A DNA stretch of 64,000 nucleotides, taken from the NCBI RefSeq assembly GCF_003751385.1, contig NZ_RJVA01000001.1, positions 34,707 to 98,706 of the forward strand, in the 5' to 3' direction. Positions 39,564-49,582 of this stretch are shown here, one piece after another. The notes under the pieces are model-generated. The model had not been told where the DNA came from. It ran no database searches and saw only the letters and a list, made by a program, of their open reading frames with translations. Every line of letters begins with the position of its first letter. Position 1 is the stretch's first letter. The translations under genes and the position numbers were made by a program. This DNA comes from Desulfosoma caldarium (GTDB taxonomy: Bacteria; Desulfobacterota; Syntrophobacteria; Syntrophobacterales; DSM-9756).

Positions 39564-42230
39564 TCAGGAACCGACCAGAGTGGATTCGAGCAAGCTTTCG
39601 GCCAGTTTCAGGGCTTCCGGAAGTTTTTCGGGCAGGTTGCCGCCCGCTTGAGCCATATCGGGTCGCCCACCACCGCTTCCCCCCACCACTTGGGCCACTT
39701 TCTTGATGAAGTTGCCCGCGTGAATGCGGTGGGTGAGATCTTTGCTCACACCAACCAGCAGGAACACCTTGCCGTCGTGAACGGCCCCGAGCACCATCAC
39801 CCCGGAACCAATGCGTTCTTTGAAGCGGTCGTTCATCTCCCGCAACGCCTTGGGGTCTGCCTCTTTCACATGGCGCACCAATACTTTCACGCCGGCCATT
39901 TCCTTGGCTTCCTCAAAAAGGTCCAAGGACTTTTTGGCCGTCATAGAACTTTTGACTGCGTCCAGGCTCTTTTCCAATTCCTTGATCTGGATCAACAGCT
40001 TGTCCACCCGATCCGGCACCTCTTCCGCGGGTGCTTTTAGGCGCCGCGCTGCCACTTCCAAGAGGCGGCGCTGTTCCTGCCAGAAGTTCAGGGCGTGACG
40101 GCCTGTGAGGGCTTCGATGCGGCGCACTCCCGCAGCCACACTGGATTCCTGCGTGATGACGAAGGAACCGATGTCCCCGCTGCGTTCCGCGTGCGTGCCG
40201 CCGCACAGTTCCTTGCTGAAGTCGGCGATTTCCACAAGTCGAACCGTTTCCCCATATTTTTCTTCAAAAAGGGCCACGGCTCCTGTGCGAATGGCTTCGT
40301 CAAAGGCCATCACGTGCACGTGTAGCGGTCGATTTTCCAGAATCGCCGCATTTACCCGACGCTCAATTTCCAAAAGCTCTTCTGGCGTCAGGGCCGCAAA
40401 GTGCGTAAAATCGAACCGCAGCCTTTCCGGAGCCACCAAGGAACCGGCCTGTTTGACGTGATCGCCCAGCACATCACGAAGAACGCGATGCAAAATGTGC
40501 GTGGCCGTGTGGTTGCGCGCGGTATCTCTTCGACTGGCCTCGTCCACCGTAAGAACGACGCGATCCCCAGGGCGCAATTCTCCGTTTTCGATGCGCACCA
40601 CATGGACCCAGATGTCTCCAGGAAGCCGCAGGGTATCCTCCACGACGGCGCTCACTCCAGGACCCGAAAGACTGCCTCGGTCCCCCACCTGCCCGCCGGC
40701 TTCTCCGTAAAAGGGCGTTTGTTCCACCACCACTTCCACTCGGCTCTCCGGTCCCGCCGCATCGATCAGAACTCCTTCTTGAATCAGGGCCAGCACCCGG
40801 CTCTCCGCCTCCAACCGGTGATAGCCGACGAATTCGGTGCGCACGCCTTGGGCGGCCAGCTTGCGGTACGCTTCTGAAACTTGTCGTTCTCCACTCCCCT
40901 TCCAGTGCCGGCGGGACTGCTCTCTTTGGCGTTCCATCAGCGCGTCAAAGCCGGCCTGATCCACCTGCATACCCATTTTCTTGGCCATGTCCGTGACAAT
41001 GTCTATGGGAAAACCGTAGGTGTCGTACAGTTTGAACACGAGGGACCCCGGAACGGCGCGGGCGCCTTCGTCTTGAAGGCGAGACATTTCTTGGTGCAGC
41101 AGTTTCAGGCCATGATCGAGCGTCTCACTGAACCGTTCTTCTTCGTGCAGAATAACCCGGGTAATGTACGCCCGGTTGTCCAAAAGCTCGGGATAGACAT
41201 CGGCCATGGAATGCATGACGGCTTCCACGACGCTATGAAGAAAGGGCCGATTGAGACCGAGAAAACGTCCGTGGCGTAAGGCTCGGCGAATCACCCGCCT
41301 AAGCACGTAGCCGCGGCCTTCGTTGCTGGGCAGCACGCCATCCCCGATGAGAAAAGCCGCCGCGCGGCTGTGGTCGGCAATGACTTTAAAGGATACGTCC
41401 TTTTCGGCATCAGCCCCGTACCGCAGTCCGGCCTGCGCGCCGATGGCTTCCATTACGGGGGCAAACAGGTCTGTGTCATAGTTGGACGGGACCTTTTGAA
41501 TGACCGCCGCGATGCGTTCCAAACCCATCCCCGTATCGATGCTGGGCTTGGGCAGTGGCTCCAACGTTCCGTCTTCATGACGATTGAACTGCATAAAGAC
41601 CAGGTTCCAGAGCTCCAAGAAACGGTCGCAATCGCATCCCGGCCGACACTCAGGTCGACCGCACCCCATGGCTTCGCCCTGGTCGATAAGGATTTCGGAA
41701 CACGGTCCGCAGGGGCCCGTATCTCCCATGGCCCAAAAGTTGTCCTTGGTGGAAAAGGTCAAAATCCTCTCTTCAGGAAGGTAGCGTTTCCAATATTGGC
41801 GAGCTTCCTCGTCGGGTCCCAGGGACATGCTGGCATCGCCCTCGTGAATGGTGGCGTAGAGTTTGTCTTTGGGCAGGCCCATGCGCTCCGTAAGGAATTC
41901 CCACGCAAACTCAATGGCTTCCTTTTTGAAATAGTCGCCAAAGGAAAAGTTACCCAGCATTTCAAAGAAGGTATGATGCCGCGCTGTATAGCCCACGTTT
42001 TCCAAATCGTTGTGCTTGCCGCCGGCCCGCATGCACTTTTGACTCGAGGCAGCTCGGCTGTACTCTCGTTTTTCTTCCCCAAGAAAACAGCGCTTGAACT
42101 GGTTCATGCCCGCATTGGTGAAGAGCAAAGTGGGGTCGTCATGGGGAATGAGCGAGGAACTCTTGACAATGGTGTGGCCCTTGTCGCGGAAAAATTCCAA
42201 GAATTTTTGACGAATTTCGCTGGCTCTCAT
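39564..42230 (-). CDS. alaS: Alanyl-tRNA synthetase
   Basis: The 888-residue enzyme charges tRNA-Ala. The N-terminal class II catalytic core shows TLLFTNAGMNQFKRCFLG (motif 1 region) and MGDTGPCGPCSEI. The editing domain has RNHTATHILHRVLRDVLG and KELCGGTHAERSGDIG, which carry the zinc-binding His and Cys residues. The C-terminal DHHA1-like domain is complete (GGSGGGRPDMAQAGG). The start at 42230 has AGGAG just upstream; the frame extends 7 codons further. It lies 43 bases after recA; recX, often between the two, is missing. Confidence 0.97.
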   Translation of the reverse strand: MRASEIRQKFLEFFRDKGHTIVKSSSLIPHDDPTLLFTNAGMNQFKRCFLGEEKREYSRAASSQKCMRAGGKHNDLENVGYTARHHTFFEMLGNFSFGDYFKKEAIEFAWEFLTERMGLPKDKLYATIHEGDASMSLGPDEEARQYWKRYLPEERILTFSTKDNFWAMGDTGPCGPCSEILIDQGEAMGCGRPECRPGCDCDRFLELWNLVFMQFNRHEDGTLEPLPKPSIDTGMGLERIAAVIQKVPSNYDTDLFAPVMEAIGAQAGLRYGADAEKDVSFKVIADHSRAAAFLIGDGVLPSNEGRGYVLRRVIRRALRHGRFLGLNRPFLHSVVEAVMHSMADVYPELLDNRAYITRVILHEEERFSETLDHGLKLLHQEMSRLQDEGARAVPGSLVFKLYDTYGFPIDIVTDMAKKMGMQVDQAGFDALMERQREQSRRHWKGSGERQVSEAYRKLAAQGVRTEFVGYHRLEAESRVLALIQEGVLIDAAGPESRVEVVVEQTPFYGEAGGQVGDRGSLSGPGVSAVVEDTLRLPGDIWVHVVRIENGELRPGDRVVLTVDEASRRDTARNHTATHILHRVLRDVLGDHVKQAGSLVAPERLRFDFTHFAALTPEELLEIERRVNAAILENRPLHVHVMAFDEAIRTGAVALFEEKYGETVRLVEIADFSKELCGGTHAERSGDIGSFVITQESSVAAGVRRIEALTGRHALNFWQEQRRLLEVAARRLKAPAEEVPDRVDKLLIQIKELEKSLDAVKSSMTAKKSLDLFEEAKEMAGVKVLVRHVKEADPKALREMNDRFKERIGSGVMVLGAVHDGKVFLLVGVSKDLTHRIHAGNFIKKVAQVVGGSGGGRPDMAQAGGNLPEKLPEALKLAESLLESTLVGS

Positions 42231-42273
42231 GAAAAGTCTCCTGTGTTGCACACCCTGGGCGACATGGTCGCTG

Positions 42274-43308
42274 CTAGACCTCGGCGGCTTGAGGGGGGCT
42301 CAACTCGGGCAGCAGGTGCCGTTCTCGCACCTTGTTCTCAATTTCCAGGAGCAGGTCAGGGTTTTCACGTAGAAAATTCTTGACGTTTTCCCGCCCCTGC
42401 CCCAAGCGCTCTCCATTGTAGGCGTACCAGGTTCCCGAACGCTCCACGATATTGGCCGCCACCGCTAAATCCAACACATCGCCCTCTCGAGAAATCCCAC
42501 GCCCATAGACAATATCGAATTCCACTTCTCGAAAAGGCGGAGCGATCTTGTTCTTGACCACCTTGACCCGGGTGCGGTTGCCCACCACTTCCTGGCCTTC
42601 CTTGATGGGGCCCGTTCGGCGAATCTCAAGGCGCATGGTGGCGTAAAACTTGAGCGCATTGCCTCCGGTGGTGGTTTCCGGAGATCCGTACATCACCCCG
42701 ATTTTCTGGCGGGTCTGGTTGATGAAAATGACCGAGGTCTGCGACTTGCTGATGGTCGCTGTCAGTTTGCGCAAGGCTTGGCTCATGAGGCGCGCCTGAA
42801 GCCCCACGTGAGGATCGCCCATTTCACCGTCAATTTCCGCCTTGGGCACCAGAGCTGCCACGGAATCAATGACAATGACGTCGATGGCATTGCTGCGCAC
42901 AAGAATCTCGGCAATTTCCAGGGCCTGTTCACCGTAGTCCGGTTGACTGATCAGCAGATCGTCCACCTTGACGCCCAGTTTGCGGGCATAGTGCACATCC
43001 AGGGCGTGCTCCGCATCGATGAAGGCCGCCAACCCACCTTTTTTTTGGGCCTCGGCAATGACATGCAAAGCTAGGGTTGTCTTGCCCGATGATTCCTGTC
43101 CATAAATCTCCACGATGCGCCCTCGAGGAATTCCGCCAATGCCCAAGGCCAAATCCAGGGACAGACATCCTGTGGAGATGACGGGAACCTCCATCGCTTG
43201 AGCCCCTTCGCCCAAGCGCATAATGGATCCCTTGCCGCACTGGCGCTCGATCTGCGCCACGGCCATCTCGATAGCCTTTTGGCGATCATTGCCTACCTGT
43301 GCCGTCAT
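42274..43308 (-). CDS. recA: Recombinase RecA
   Basis: The 344-residue protein binds single-stranded DNA, promotes strand exchange and activates the SOS response. Walker A is [14 protein letters not shown], Walker [16 protein letters not shown]. The DNA-binding loops L1 ([20 protein letters not shown]) and L2 ([20 protein letters not shown]) are intact. AGGAGGA precedes the start. I see no obvious LexA-type box in the 36 bases upstream. It lies in a long minus-strand run lon-larC-cinA-thpR-recA-alaS. Confidence 0.98.
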   Translation of the reverse strand: MTAQVGNDRQKAIEMAVAQIERQCGKGSIMRLGEGAQAMEVPVISTGCLSLDLALGIGGIPRGRIVEIYGQESSGKTTLALHVIAEAQKKGGLAAFIDAEHALDVHYARKLGVKVDDLLISQPDYGEQALEIAEILVRSNAIDVIVIDSVAALVPKAEIDGEMGDPHVGLQARLMSQALRKLTATISKSQTSVIFINQTRQKIGVMYGSPETTTGGNALKFYATMRLEIRRTGPIKEGQEVVGNRTRVKVVKNKIAPPFREVEFDIVYGRGISREGDVLDLAVAANIVERSGTWYAYNGERLGQGRENVKNFLRENPDLLLEIENKVRERHLLPELSPPQAAEV

Positions 43309-43344
43309 GGCACGGTCCTCCTCGTGAATAAAAAACCTTTATCC

Positions 43345-43920
43345 CTAAAGCCTCGATCTACCCTGAAAGGGCCATCTCTGCAAAGGGGTGTATTGGGCTC
43401 CGTCGGGCTTAAGATCACTTTTATACAACACCAGTTCCGAGACGTCAAAAACAACCCCTTGATAGCCCTGGCGAGCCACCAACATATCCTGAAGGGATTT
43501 CAGGTGACGCCGCCCCTTGACGCGCCCGATGGTTAAGTGCGCCCGAAAAGGCCGATGCTCCTTGGGAAAACCCAACGGCTGCAGCACATCTTCCACACTG
43601 CGCTGAAGGGCGTGGAGCGACCCCATATCCCCTTGCACTCCAACCCAGACGACCCGCATCTCGCGAAGGGAAGGAAAGGCGCCGCACCCTGCAGGACGCA
43701 AGGAAAATGGTGCCGTGCTTGCCGCCACAGGACGCAAAGCGTCGGCAACGGCCTCGATAAGCGAGGGGGCAATATGGCCTAAAAATTTTAAAGTCAAATG
43801 AACCCGATGGGGACGGATCCACCTGACCGGCACATCCAATTGTTGCAATGGAGCGCAGAACTCACCGAGATCCTTTTGAACATTCGGGGGAAGATCCAAG
43901 GCCACAAAGGTGCGTATCAT
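43345..43920 (-). CDS. thpR: RNA 2',3'-cyclic phosphodiesterase
   Basis: The 191-residue member of the 2H phosphoesterase family has the two catalytic HxT motifs, HLTLKF (about residue 41) and HLTIGR (about residue 130). The family opens 2',3'-cyclic phosphates on RNA; it was once called 2'-5' RNA ligase. The start at 43920 overlaps the cinA stop (ATGA), so the genes are translationally coupled. The cinA-thpR-recA order is common in bacteria. Confidence 0.92.
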   Translation of the reverse strand: MIRTFVALDLPPNVQKDLGEFCAPLQQLDVPVRWIRPHRVHLTLKFLGHIAPSLIEAVADALRPVAASTAPFSLRPAGCGAFPSLREMRVVWVGVQGDMGSLHALQRSVEDVLQPLGFPKEHRPFRAHLTIGRVKGRRHLKSLQDMLVARQGYQGVVFDVSELVLYKSDLKPDGAQYTPLQRWPFQGRSRL

Positions 43921-45182
43921 GATCGCAACATCCTCCACAAAAGAGCCAAGGCGTGCTGCACCGACTGTTCTTGCACCAGGCGCCGATTGCCCTGAAAATG
44001 GTGCTGTTCGACCACCGTGCGCGTTCCCACCGCCCCCCCGATAAAGACGGTACCCACCGGTTTTTGTGTCGACCCTCCCGTGGGGCCTGCAATGCCCGTC
44101 ACGGCCAAGGCCGCCTGGACCTTGGATCGTTCCAGCACCCCTTGCACCATAGCCTCACACACGGGCCGACTCACCGCTCCGTACCTCTGCAACAGTTCTT
44201 CCGGTACGCCCAGCAGCTGGCTCTTCGCTTGATTGCTGTAGGTCACAAAGCCTCTGTCGAAATAGTCCGAGGCACCGGAAATGGCCGTCAAGCGTGCCGC
44301 CAAAAGCCCTCCCGTGCAGGATTCGGCAACGGCCAGTTTCCACGCCCTTTGGCGCAAAAGCGTTCCCACAACTTTTTCCAAGGATTCGTCATCGCGGCCG
44401 ATCACATGGTCCTCGCCCAGAAGAAGAACCAGTTCCTTTTCCGCCGCGTTCAGGCGCCGCTGCGCTTCCTCGGCGTCTGTGGCTGAAGCCAGAAGGGTGA
44501 CCCAATTTTCCGCCGTCTGCGGCAGGTATCCCACCTTGACGCCGTAAGCCACGGCATCAAAGCCGCTTAGCCGATCGTTGATCTCCGTTTCCATCAGACC
44601 GTAAAGGCGAAGCACGCGTTGACAGCAGGCGGGTCTTTGAGGAAATCGGTGCATGAGATCGGGCAGAACCACCTCCCGCAGCAGGGTTTCCATCTCGTGA
44701 GGAACCCCCGGCAGAAAGTAACAGGGTACGCCGTGATGCTCCAAGGAAAAGCCGGCCATGGGACGTCCCGGGGCCAGCCGAGTGGCTCCCTGAGGCAACT
44801 GGGCGAGACGGCCCAACCGATCACTCCATTCACCACCTCGATCCTTCACTCGGGCCATCAAGCTCTGAAGATCCGCTTCGTCCACCGCCATGGGGAGAGC
44901 AAAGGCTCGCGTCACCGCCCATTTGGTCCGGTCGTCGTCCGTCGGCCCCAAACCGCCTGTGACAATTACAAATCGGCTCTGCGCCGTGAGCTGTTCCAGC
45001 TCCAGGGCGATGGCCTCTTCGGCATCTTCCACCACGACCACTCTTTGCAAACGAAACCCGTGCGCTCTCAAAACCCCGGCTATGTGATGCGCATTGGTGT
45101 TGAGAATGTCCCCTAGGAGAATTTCATCCCCGACGGTGAGAAGCGAACCTAGAATGTCAGAACGTTTGTTTTGATCCATCAT
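43917..45182 (-). CDS. cinA: CinA family protein with nicotinamide-nucleotide amidase domain
   Basis: The 421-residue protein has two domains. The N-terminal MoaB/MogA-like (COG1058) domain shows LTVGDEILLGDILNTNAHHI and VIVTGGLGPTDDDRTKWAVT. The C-terminal PncC domain has LAVAESCTGGLLAARLTAI and VTYSNQAKSQLLGV, with the catalytic Ser and Lys; it deamidates NMN to nicotinic acid mononucleotide. This links it to the pncA-pncB salvage genes at 54937-56859. It follows larC after 12 bases. Confidence 0.93.
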   Translation of the reverse strand: MMDQNKRSDILGSLLTVGDEILLGDILNTNAHHIAGVLRAHGFRLQRVVVVEDAEEAIALELEQLTAQSRFVIVTGGLGPTDDDRTKWAVTRAFALPMAVDEADLQSLMARVKDRGGEWSDRLGRLAQLPQGATRLAPGRPMAGFSLEHHGVPCYFLPGVPHEMETLLREVVLPDLMHRFPQRPACCQRVLRLYGLMETEINDRLSGFDAVAYGVKVGYLPQTAENWVTLLASATDAEEAQRRLNAAEKELVLLLGEDHVIGRDDESLEKVVGTLLRQRAWKLAVAESCTGGLLAARLTAISGASDYFDRGFVTYSNQAKSQLLGVPEELLQRYGAVSRPVCEAMVQGVLERSKVQAALAVTGIAGPTGGSTQKPVGTVFIGGAVGTRTVVEQHHFQGNRRLVQEQSVQHALALLWRMLRS

Positions 45183-45194
45183 GCCGACAACTCA

Positions 45195-46376
45195 TCACTT
45201 TTTTGGAGCCACCTTTTCCTGACCGCGCCGACGAACCTCTTCGTAGACCTGCGGCAAAGGAAGACCGGTGCGCCGGGCCACATCCCGACACGCCTCGTAC
45301 TCCGGCTGACATCGCACCGATCCGTCAGGTAGACTAATCATTTTGACCTGCACCACGCCCCATGGGGTGTCCACATCCATGAAAGCACGAGGCAGCTCCA
45401 TGCGGTCCACTTCGTGAAACCGAACGCCCAGCGTAGTGCTTTCACAAAAAACCCGGGTCGCCATGCGATCTTTAAGCGAAGGATCCATGAGGATGCGGAC
45501 CAAGGTCGCGGGACGATTCTTTTTCATATACACGGGAACCAGCACCACATCCAAAGCACCTTCGGCAAAGCACGACGCCATGAAGTGTTCGTAGAATTCC
45601 GGATTCATGTCGTCGATCTGGGTTTCCATCATCAAGAGCCGTCGCGTGATGCACTCCGCCTGGGATTCGCCCACCATGAGCCGCAGCACGTTGGGTGGAT
45701 TGTCGGCCGAATGCGCCCCTACACCGTATCCTACCGTGTTGAGGACCATATCGGGAAGAGGTCCAAACCCTTCACACAGCCCGGTCAAAATGGCGGCGCC
45801 TGTGGGTGTCACCAATTCTCGTTCCACGCCACCGTCCCGAACGGGCACACCTTCAAGCAGGGCCACGGTGGCCGGAGTCGGCACGGGAAGCACGCCATGG
45901 TTAGAGGACACGCGACCTCGCCCAAGGGGCAATGGGGACGCATAAAGCCTTTGAATACCTAATAGTTCAAGGCCAACCACGGTGCCCACCACATCCACCA
46001 CGGTGTCCACGGCCCCAATTTCATGAAAGTGCACATCGTCCACGTCCATGCCGTGGACCCTGGCTTCGGCCCGCGCCAGCCGCTCAAAGATATGCAACGC
46101 TCTTTCTTTGACCATCTCGGTCAGAGAAGAAGCCGCTATGAGGTGGCGAATGTGTCGGTAGTGGCGCAGAGGCGGCGAGCCCCTTTCGCACACCACAACC
46201 CGAGTGCCCGTGATGGCTCCTCGAGACTCCTTGCGCACATCCAGGTGCCACCCTGGAAGTTCAAGAGCCTCCAAAGCTTTGTTTAAAGTAACCACCGAAA
46301 CCCCGGCATCGATCAGGGCGCCGAGCATCATGTCTCCGCTGACTCCGGAAAAAGCATCCACGTAGGCTAGGCGCAT
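45195..46376 (-). CDS. larC: Nickel pincer cofactor biosynthesis protein LarC
   Basis: The 393-residue protein inserts nickel into the pyridinium pincer cofactor of lactate racemase-like enzymes, using CTP. The N-terminus MRLAYVDAFSGVSGDMMLG is the family hallmark, followed by a His-rich DVHFHEIGAVDTVVDVVG that may bind Ni. The later ETQIDDMNPEFYEHFMA and RPATLVRILMD segments complete the usual architecture in one frame. Its start overlaps the lon stop by 10 bases. No larA, larB or larE lies in the window, so the target enzyme is elsewhere. Confidence 0.94.
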   Translation of the reverse strand: MRLAYVDAFSGVSGDMMLGALIDAGVSVVTLNKALEALELPGWHLDVRKESRGAITGTRVVVCERGSPPLRHYRHIRHLIAASSLTEMVKERALHIFERLARAEARVHGMDVDDVHFHEIGAVDTVVDVVGTVVGLELLGIQRLYASPLPLGRGRVSSNHGVLPVPTPATVALLEGVPVRDGGVERELVTPTGAAILTGLCEGFGPLPDMVLNTVGYGVGAHSADNPPNVLRLMVGESQAECITRRLLMMETQIDDMNPEFYEHFMASCFAEGALDVVLVPVYMKKNRPATLVRILMDPSLKDRMATRVFCESTTLGVRFHEVDRMELPRAFMDVDTPWGVVQVKMISLPDGSVRCQPEYEACRDVARRTGLPLPQVYEEVRRRGQEKVAPKK

Positions 46377-48721
46377 GCCGCCCCCTTGTCTGCGCCAAAG
46401 AGGTGCTCTAAGACCTGATCCATGTGGGATGAGGGGATAAAGTTGACAGCGCGTGTGACATAGGCCGGCAACTGGGCAACGTCGTCCATGTTACCTTGAG
46501 GAACAAACACCAAGCGGAGTCCGGAACGGGCAGCCGCCAGGGCTTTTTCTCGAAAGCCCCCCACCGGAAGCACGTCACCCAAGAGGGAAATCTCTCCCGT
46601 CATGGCGCACGGTTTTCCCAAGGGTTTTTGGAGCAAGGCGGACACTAGGGCGGCGCACAAAGCCATACCTGCAGAGGGTCCATCTTTCGGCACGGCGCCT
46701 GCCGGCACATGAATGTGCACGTCCATCTTTTCATGAAAATCTGAGGGCAAGCCCCAACGGCCGGCTCGCGTACGAATGAAACTCAAAGCCGCCTGAGCCG
46801 ACTCCTTCATGATCGTTCCCAAATGTCCTGTGAGAACCACCGCCCCCTTGCCGGTCATGACAGCCGCCTCGATGCGCAGCACTTCCCCGCCGTGGGGTGT
46901 CCAGGCCAAGGCCAAAGCCACACCGGGTATGGAGGGAAACTGCTGCGATGAAAGATCCTTCAATGGCGGGCCCAAAAGGCGCTCCAGATTCTTCACGAAA
47001 ACGCGAAAGGGAGCACGCCCTCCCTCGGCACGATGTCTAGCGGCTTTGCGGCACAATGTGCCAATGGCTCGCTCCAACTGGCGCACACCGGATTCTCGTG
47101 TATACCGGCGCACCAAGGCCATGAGAGTCGAATCGCTGAGCGCCAGGTCTTCCGGCTGCAGCCCGTGCTCTTCCAATTGGCGGGGAAGCAAATACGATTT
47201 GGCAATCACCAGCTTTTCCCTGTCCGTATAGCCGGTCAGGGTCAGCACCTCCATGCGGTCCACCAAAGCCGGCGGAACATGCTCCAGGCTGTTGGCCGTC
47301 GCAATGAAAAGCACCTGGGACAAATCAAACGCTACATTGAGATAATGATCGGAAAAGGCCTTGTTCTGTTCGGGATCCAGGACCTCTAGGAGCGCTGCCG
47401 CTGGGTCTCCTCGAGCGTCGGATCCAATCTTGTCAATTTCATCCAGCATGAAGACCGGATTTTTCGTGCCGGCATAGCGCAGCCCTTGAATGATGCGCCC
47501 GGGCAAAGCGCCCAGGTACGTGCGCCGGTGTCCGCGAATCTCCGCCTCGTCGCGAACTCCTCCCAGGGAAAGGCGCACGAATCGGCGCCCCATAGCCTTG
47601 GCGATAGATCGCCCTAGAGACGTCTTGCCAACTCCCGGTGGCCCCACCAGGCAGAGAATGGATCCTTTAAGACTGCCTTTTAAGCTACAGGCGCCGAGAA
47701 AATCTAAGATGTGCTCTTTAATGGTTTCCATGTCATGATGGTCGGCGTCCAGAACCTTGGCTGCTTCCGCAAGATCTAAGCGATCCTCGGTGGTTCGCCG
47801 CCAGGGCATTTCAATGAGCCAATCCAGGTAGGTGCGCACGAGGGAAGCTTCGGCCGAATCGCTTTGCATCATCAGCAGCCGATCCAGTTCCCGCATGGCC
47901 ACCTGAAAAGCCTCAGGGCTCATTCCTGCCGCGCGAATCTTTTCCCTGTAAACCCACTCCTCCTTGTTCTCGTCCCATTCGCCCAGTTCCCTGCGAATGG
48001 CCTTGAGTTGCTCTCGCAAGTACCGTTCCCGTTGGCGTCGCCGAAGGGCCGTTTCGGCTTCGGACTCGATTTCCTGCTGCACTTCAGCCTTTTGCAGCTC
48101 CTCGCCCAAAGCCTCGGCCACGGCGCGCAGGCGCTCCGATGGATCGACCAACCCCATCAACCGGCAGCACTCATGGGGATCCAGATGTAGGTTCATCGCC
48201 AAAAAATCGGCCAGGCGCCCTGCAGACGCGATACCGTGAAGCACAGCCTCGGCATCGGCGGCGTGCATGCCCCGCAGCGTGAAAAGCTTCAAACCCATTT
48301 GGCGCACTCTGGACAACAAAGGCAGAAGGCTTGCGTCCAGGGGCATATCCGTTTCCACCAAGGGCTCGAGGCGGACCATAAGTCCCGATGAGGACGCCAT
48401 CACGCTGAGGACGCGGGCCTTGGCAATGCCCTGAACCAAAATTTTTATCCTGCCGTCTTCCAGCAGCGTGGTTTTGAGAATCAGGGCCACACAGCCCAAA
48501 GCGCCTTTCCATGATGGCTCGCCAGGCCCTCCACGGCCACATGTCGAATCTTCGCCGCAGCAGGTCGCCAAAAAGATGTATCGGCCCGTTTTTTCAGCTT
48601 CGGCCAGCACCGCCTTTTCGTTTGCCTCGGAGAGAAACAGGGGAAGAATCATGGCAGGAAAGAGCATGGTGTGGCGAAGAGGCAATACGGGCAAATTGGT
48701 GGGCCATGAAGGTTTGCTCAT
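46367..48721 (-). CDS. lon: ATP-dependent protease Lon
   Basis: The 784-residue protein has an N-terminal LON substrate domain (LPVLPLRHTMLFPAMILPLF), an AAA+ module (Walker A GPPGVGKTSLGRSI, Walker B VFMLDEIDKIG) and a C-terminal Ser-Lys protease domain. The catalytic Ser is in KDGPSAGMALCAAL and the Lys in VGGFREKALAA. The N-terminal domain contains an unusual Cys-rich stretch (ATCCGEDSTCGRGG, residues 52-65). GGGAGGAAG precedes the ATG. It heads the run lon-larC-cinA-thpR-recA-alaS; a second lon elsewhere is common in this group. Confidence 0.96.
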   Translation of the reverse strand: MSKPSWPTNLPVLPLRHTMLFPAMILPLFLSEANEKAVLAEAEKTGRYIFLATCCGEDSTCGRGGPGEPSWKGALGCVALILKTTLLEDGRIKILVQGIAKARVLSVMASSSGLMVRLEPLVETDMPLDASLLPLLSRVRQMGLKLFTLRGMHAADAEAVLHGIASAGRLADFLAMNLHLDPHECCRLMGLVDPSERLRAVAEALGEELQKAEVQQEIESEAETALRRRQRERYLREQLKAIRRELGEWDENKEEWVYREKIRAAGMSPEAFQVAMRELDRLLMMQSDSAEASLVRTYLDWLIEMPWRRTTEDRLDLAEAAKVLDADHHDMETIKEHILDFLGACSLKGSLKGSILCLVGPPGVGKTSLGRSIAKAMGRRFVRLSLGGVRDEAEIRGHRRTYLGALPGRIIQGLRYAGTKNPVFMLDEIDKIGSDARGDPAAALLEVLDPEQNKAFSDHYLNVAFDLSQVLFIATANSLEHVPPALVDRMEVLTLTGYTDREKLVIAKSYLLPRQLEEHGLQPEDLALSDSTLMALVRRYTRESGVRQLERAIGTLCRKAARHRAEGGRAPFRVFVKNLERLLGPPLKDLSSQQFPSIPGVALALAWTPHGGEVLRIEAAVMTGKGAVVLTGHLGTIMKESAQAALSFIRTRAGRWGLPSDFHEKMDVHIHVPAGAVPKDGPSAGMALCAALVSALLQKPLGKPCAMTGEISLLGDVLPVGGFREKALAAARSGLRLVFVPQGNMDDVAQLPAYVTRAVNFIPSSHMDQVLEHLFGADKGAACA

Positions 48722-48831
48722 GGTGCGGTGTCTTCCTCCCGCATCCCCTTAACAATGCGCTCCCATGCTTGTCAACGACCAGCCGAGCCTCGTTCCTCGA
48801 GCAGGATAGCCTTTTGCAGTTTCGCCTTCTC

Positions 48832-48860
48832 TTGACACTGAAAAAGGTGAATGGTAGTTA
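48832..48860 (+). promoter_or_regulatory. Putative promoter of the tRNA-Ser pair
   Basis: TTGACA (48832-48837) is followed after 17 bases by TAGTTA (48855-48860), a poor -10 match, 23 bases before the first tRNA. The perfect -35 and the position favour a tRNA promoter. Confidence 0.4.
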
Positions 48861-48883
48861 GATCTGACTCAGCTTCATGCTGT

Positions 48884-48976
48884 GGAGGGATGGCCGAGTG
48901 GTTTAAGGCGGCGGTCTTGAAAACCGTTGGTCGGTGATGAGCCGGCCCGTAGGTTCGAATCCTACTCCCTCCGCCA
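48884..48976 (+). tRNA. tRNA-Ser (anticodon TGA)
   Basis: GGAGGGA (48884-48890) pairs with TCCCTCC (48966-48972), followed by G and an encoded CCA. The anticodon loop CTTGAAA gives TGA, decoding UCA and UCN. The long variable arm and the TTCGAATC T-loop are typical of a class II serine tRNA. It is not the selenocysteine tRNA, which would read UGA with anticodon TCA. Confidence 0.95.
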
Positions 48977-48991
48977 TTACGCGCGTCGTCT

Positions 48992-49085
48992 GGAGAGATG
49001 GCCGAGTCGGCTGAAGGCGCTCGCCTGCTAAGCGAGTGTACTCCGAAAAGGGGTACCGAGGGTTCGAATCCCTCTCTCTCCGCCA
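48992..49085 (+). tRNA. tRNA-Ser (anticodon GCT)
   Basis: GGAGAGA (48992-48998) pairs with TCTCTCC (49075-49081), followed by G and an encoded CCA. The anticodon loop CTGCTAA gives GCT, decoding AGC and AGU. A long variable arm (GTGTACTCCGAAAAGGGGTA) marks it as class II. It lies 15 bases after the first serine tRNA and shares its terminator. Confidence 0.95.
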
Positions 49086-49100
49086 CATGTTCACAAGTCG

Positions 49101-49129
49101 GCCCGGTCCCCCGGAGAGACCGGGCTTTT
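49101..49129 (+). terminator. Terminator after the tRNA-Ser pair
   Basis: GCCCGGTC (49101-49108) and GACCGGGC (49118-49125) form an 8-bp stem with a 9-base loop, followed by TTTTGGTTTT. Confidence 0.85.
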
Positions 49130-49582
49130 GGTTTTCAAAGCCCCAAAGCCCATCCCTTTGACGTCTGTCGGCTTTTTCCCTTCAAGAGGCATGACTCGCC
49201 GCGTTCAGCGCCGGGGTCCATTGGCAGGTGAAGGAAAGGCACTCGAAGAGGTTCCAGCGGGCTTCAAAGGGCACTCAACGCCGCCGGGCCGGTACCTTGA
49301 AGATGGAAACCCACCGCTACCCGACCATCCAAGATGGGTGGGGGGTGTCCTTATTCTGGAAGCGAATGACTGCAGCCGACCTTCTTCATTGACGAGGAGT
49401 TCTTTGAGAAAGCGCTCAGGGAAACCCGAAGTGGTTCTCCTCGAGAAACGTAACCTTGTGACGCGGCATGCTTGCTGAGTTCCATAGAGAGTATGGGCAC
49501 GTAAAGAGTTTTTCCATTCACTCCTGGCCGTTGTGGCCATCGGCCACACCAAGAGAAACGGCTCACAGAAAGAGGAGAGCGC
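49130..49582. other. Intergenic region before moaC
   Basis: No convincing gene is present in these 453 bases; open frames lack coding character or similarity. A 6-bp inverted repeat (TGGCCG/CGGCCA) lies at about 49528-49549, upstream of the moaC ribosome site, and is too weak to interpret. The rest is featureless. Confidence 0.4.

Noticed and set aside
48884..48976. tRNA with TGA anticodon as a possible selenocysteine tRNA
   Set aside because: Anticodon TGA decodes UCA (serine). A selenocysteine tRNA needs anticodon TCA and an 8-bp acceptor stem; here the acceptor has 7 bp.
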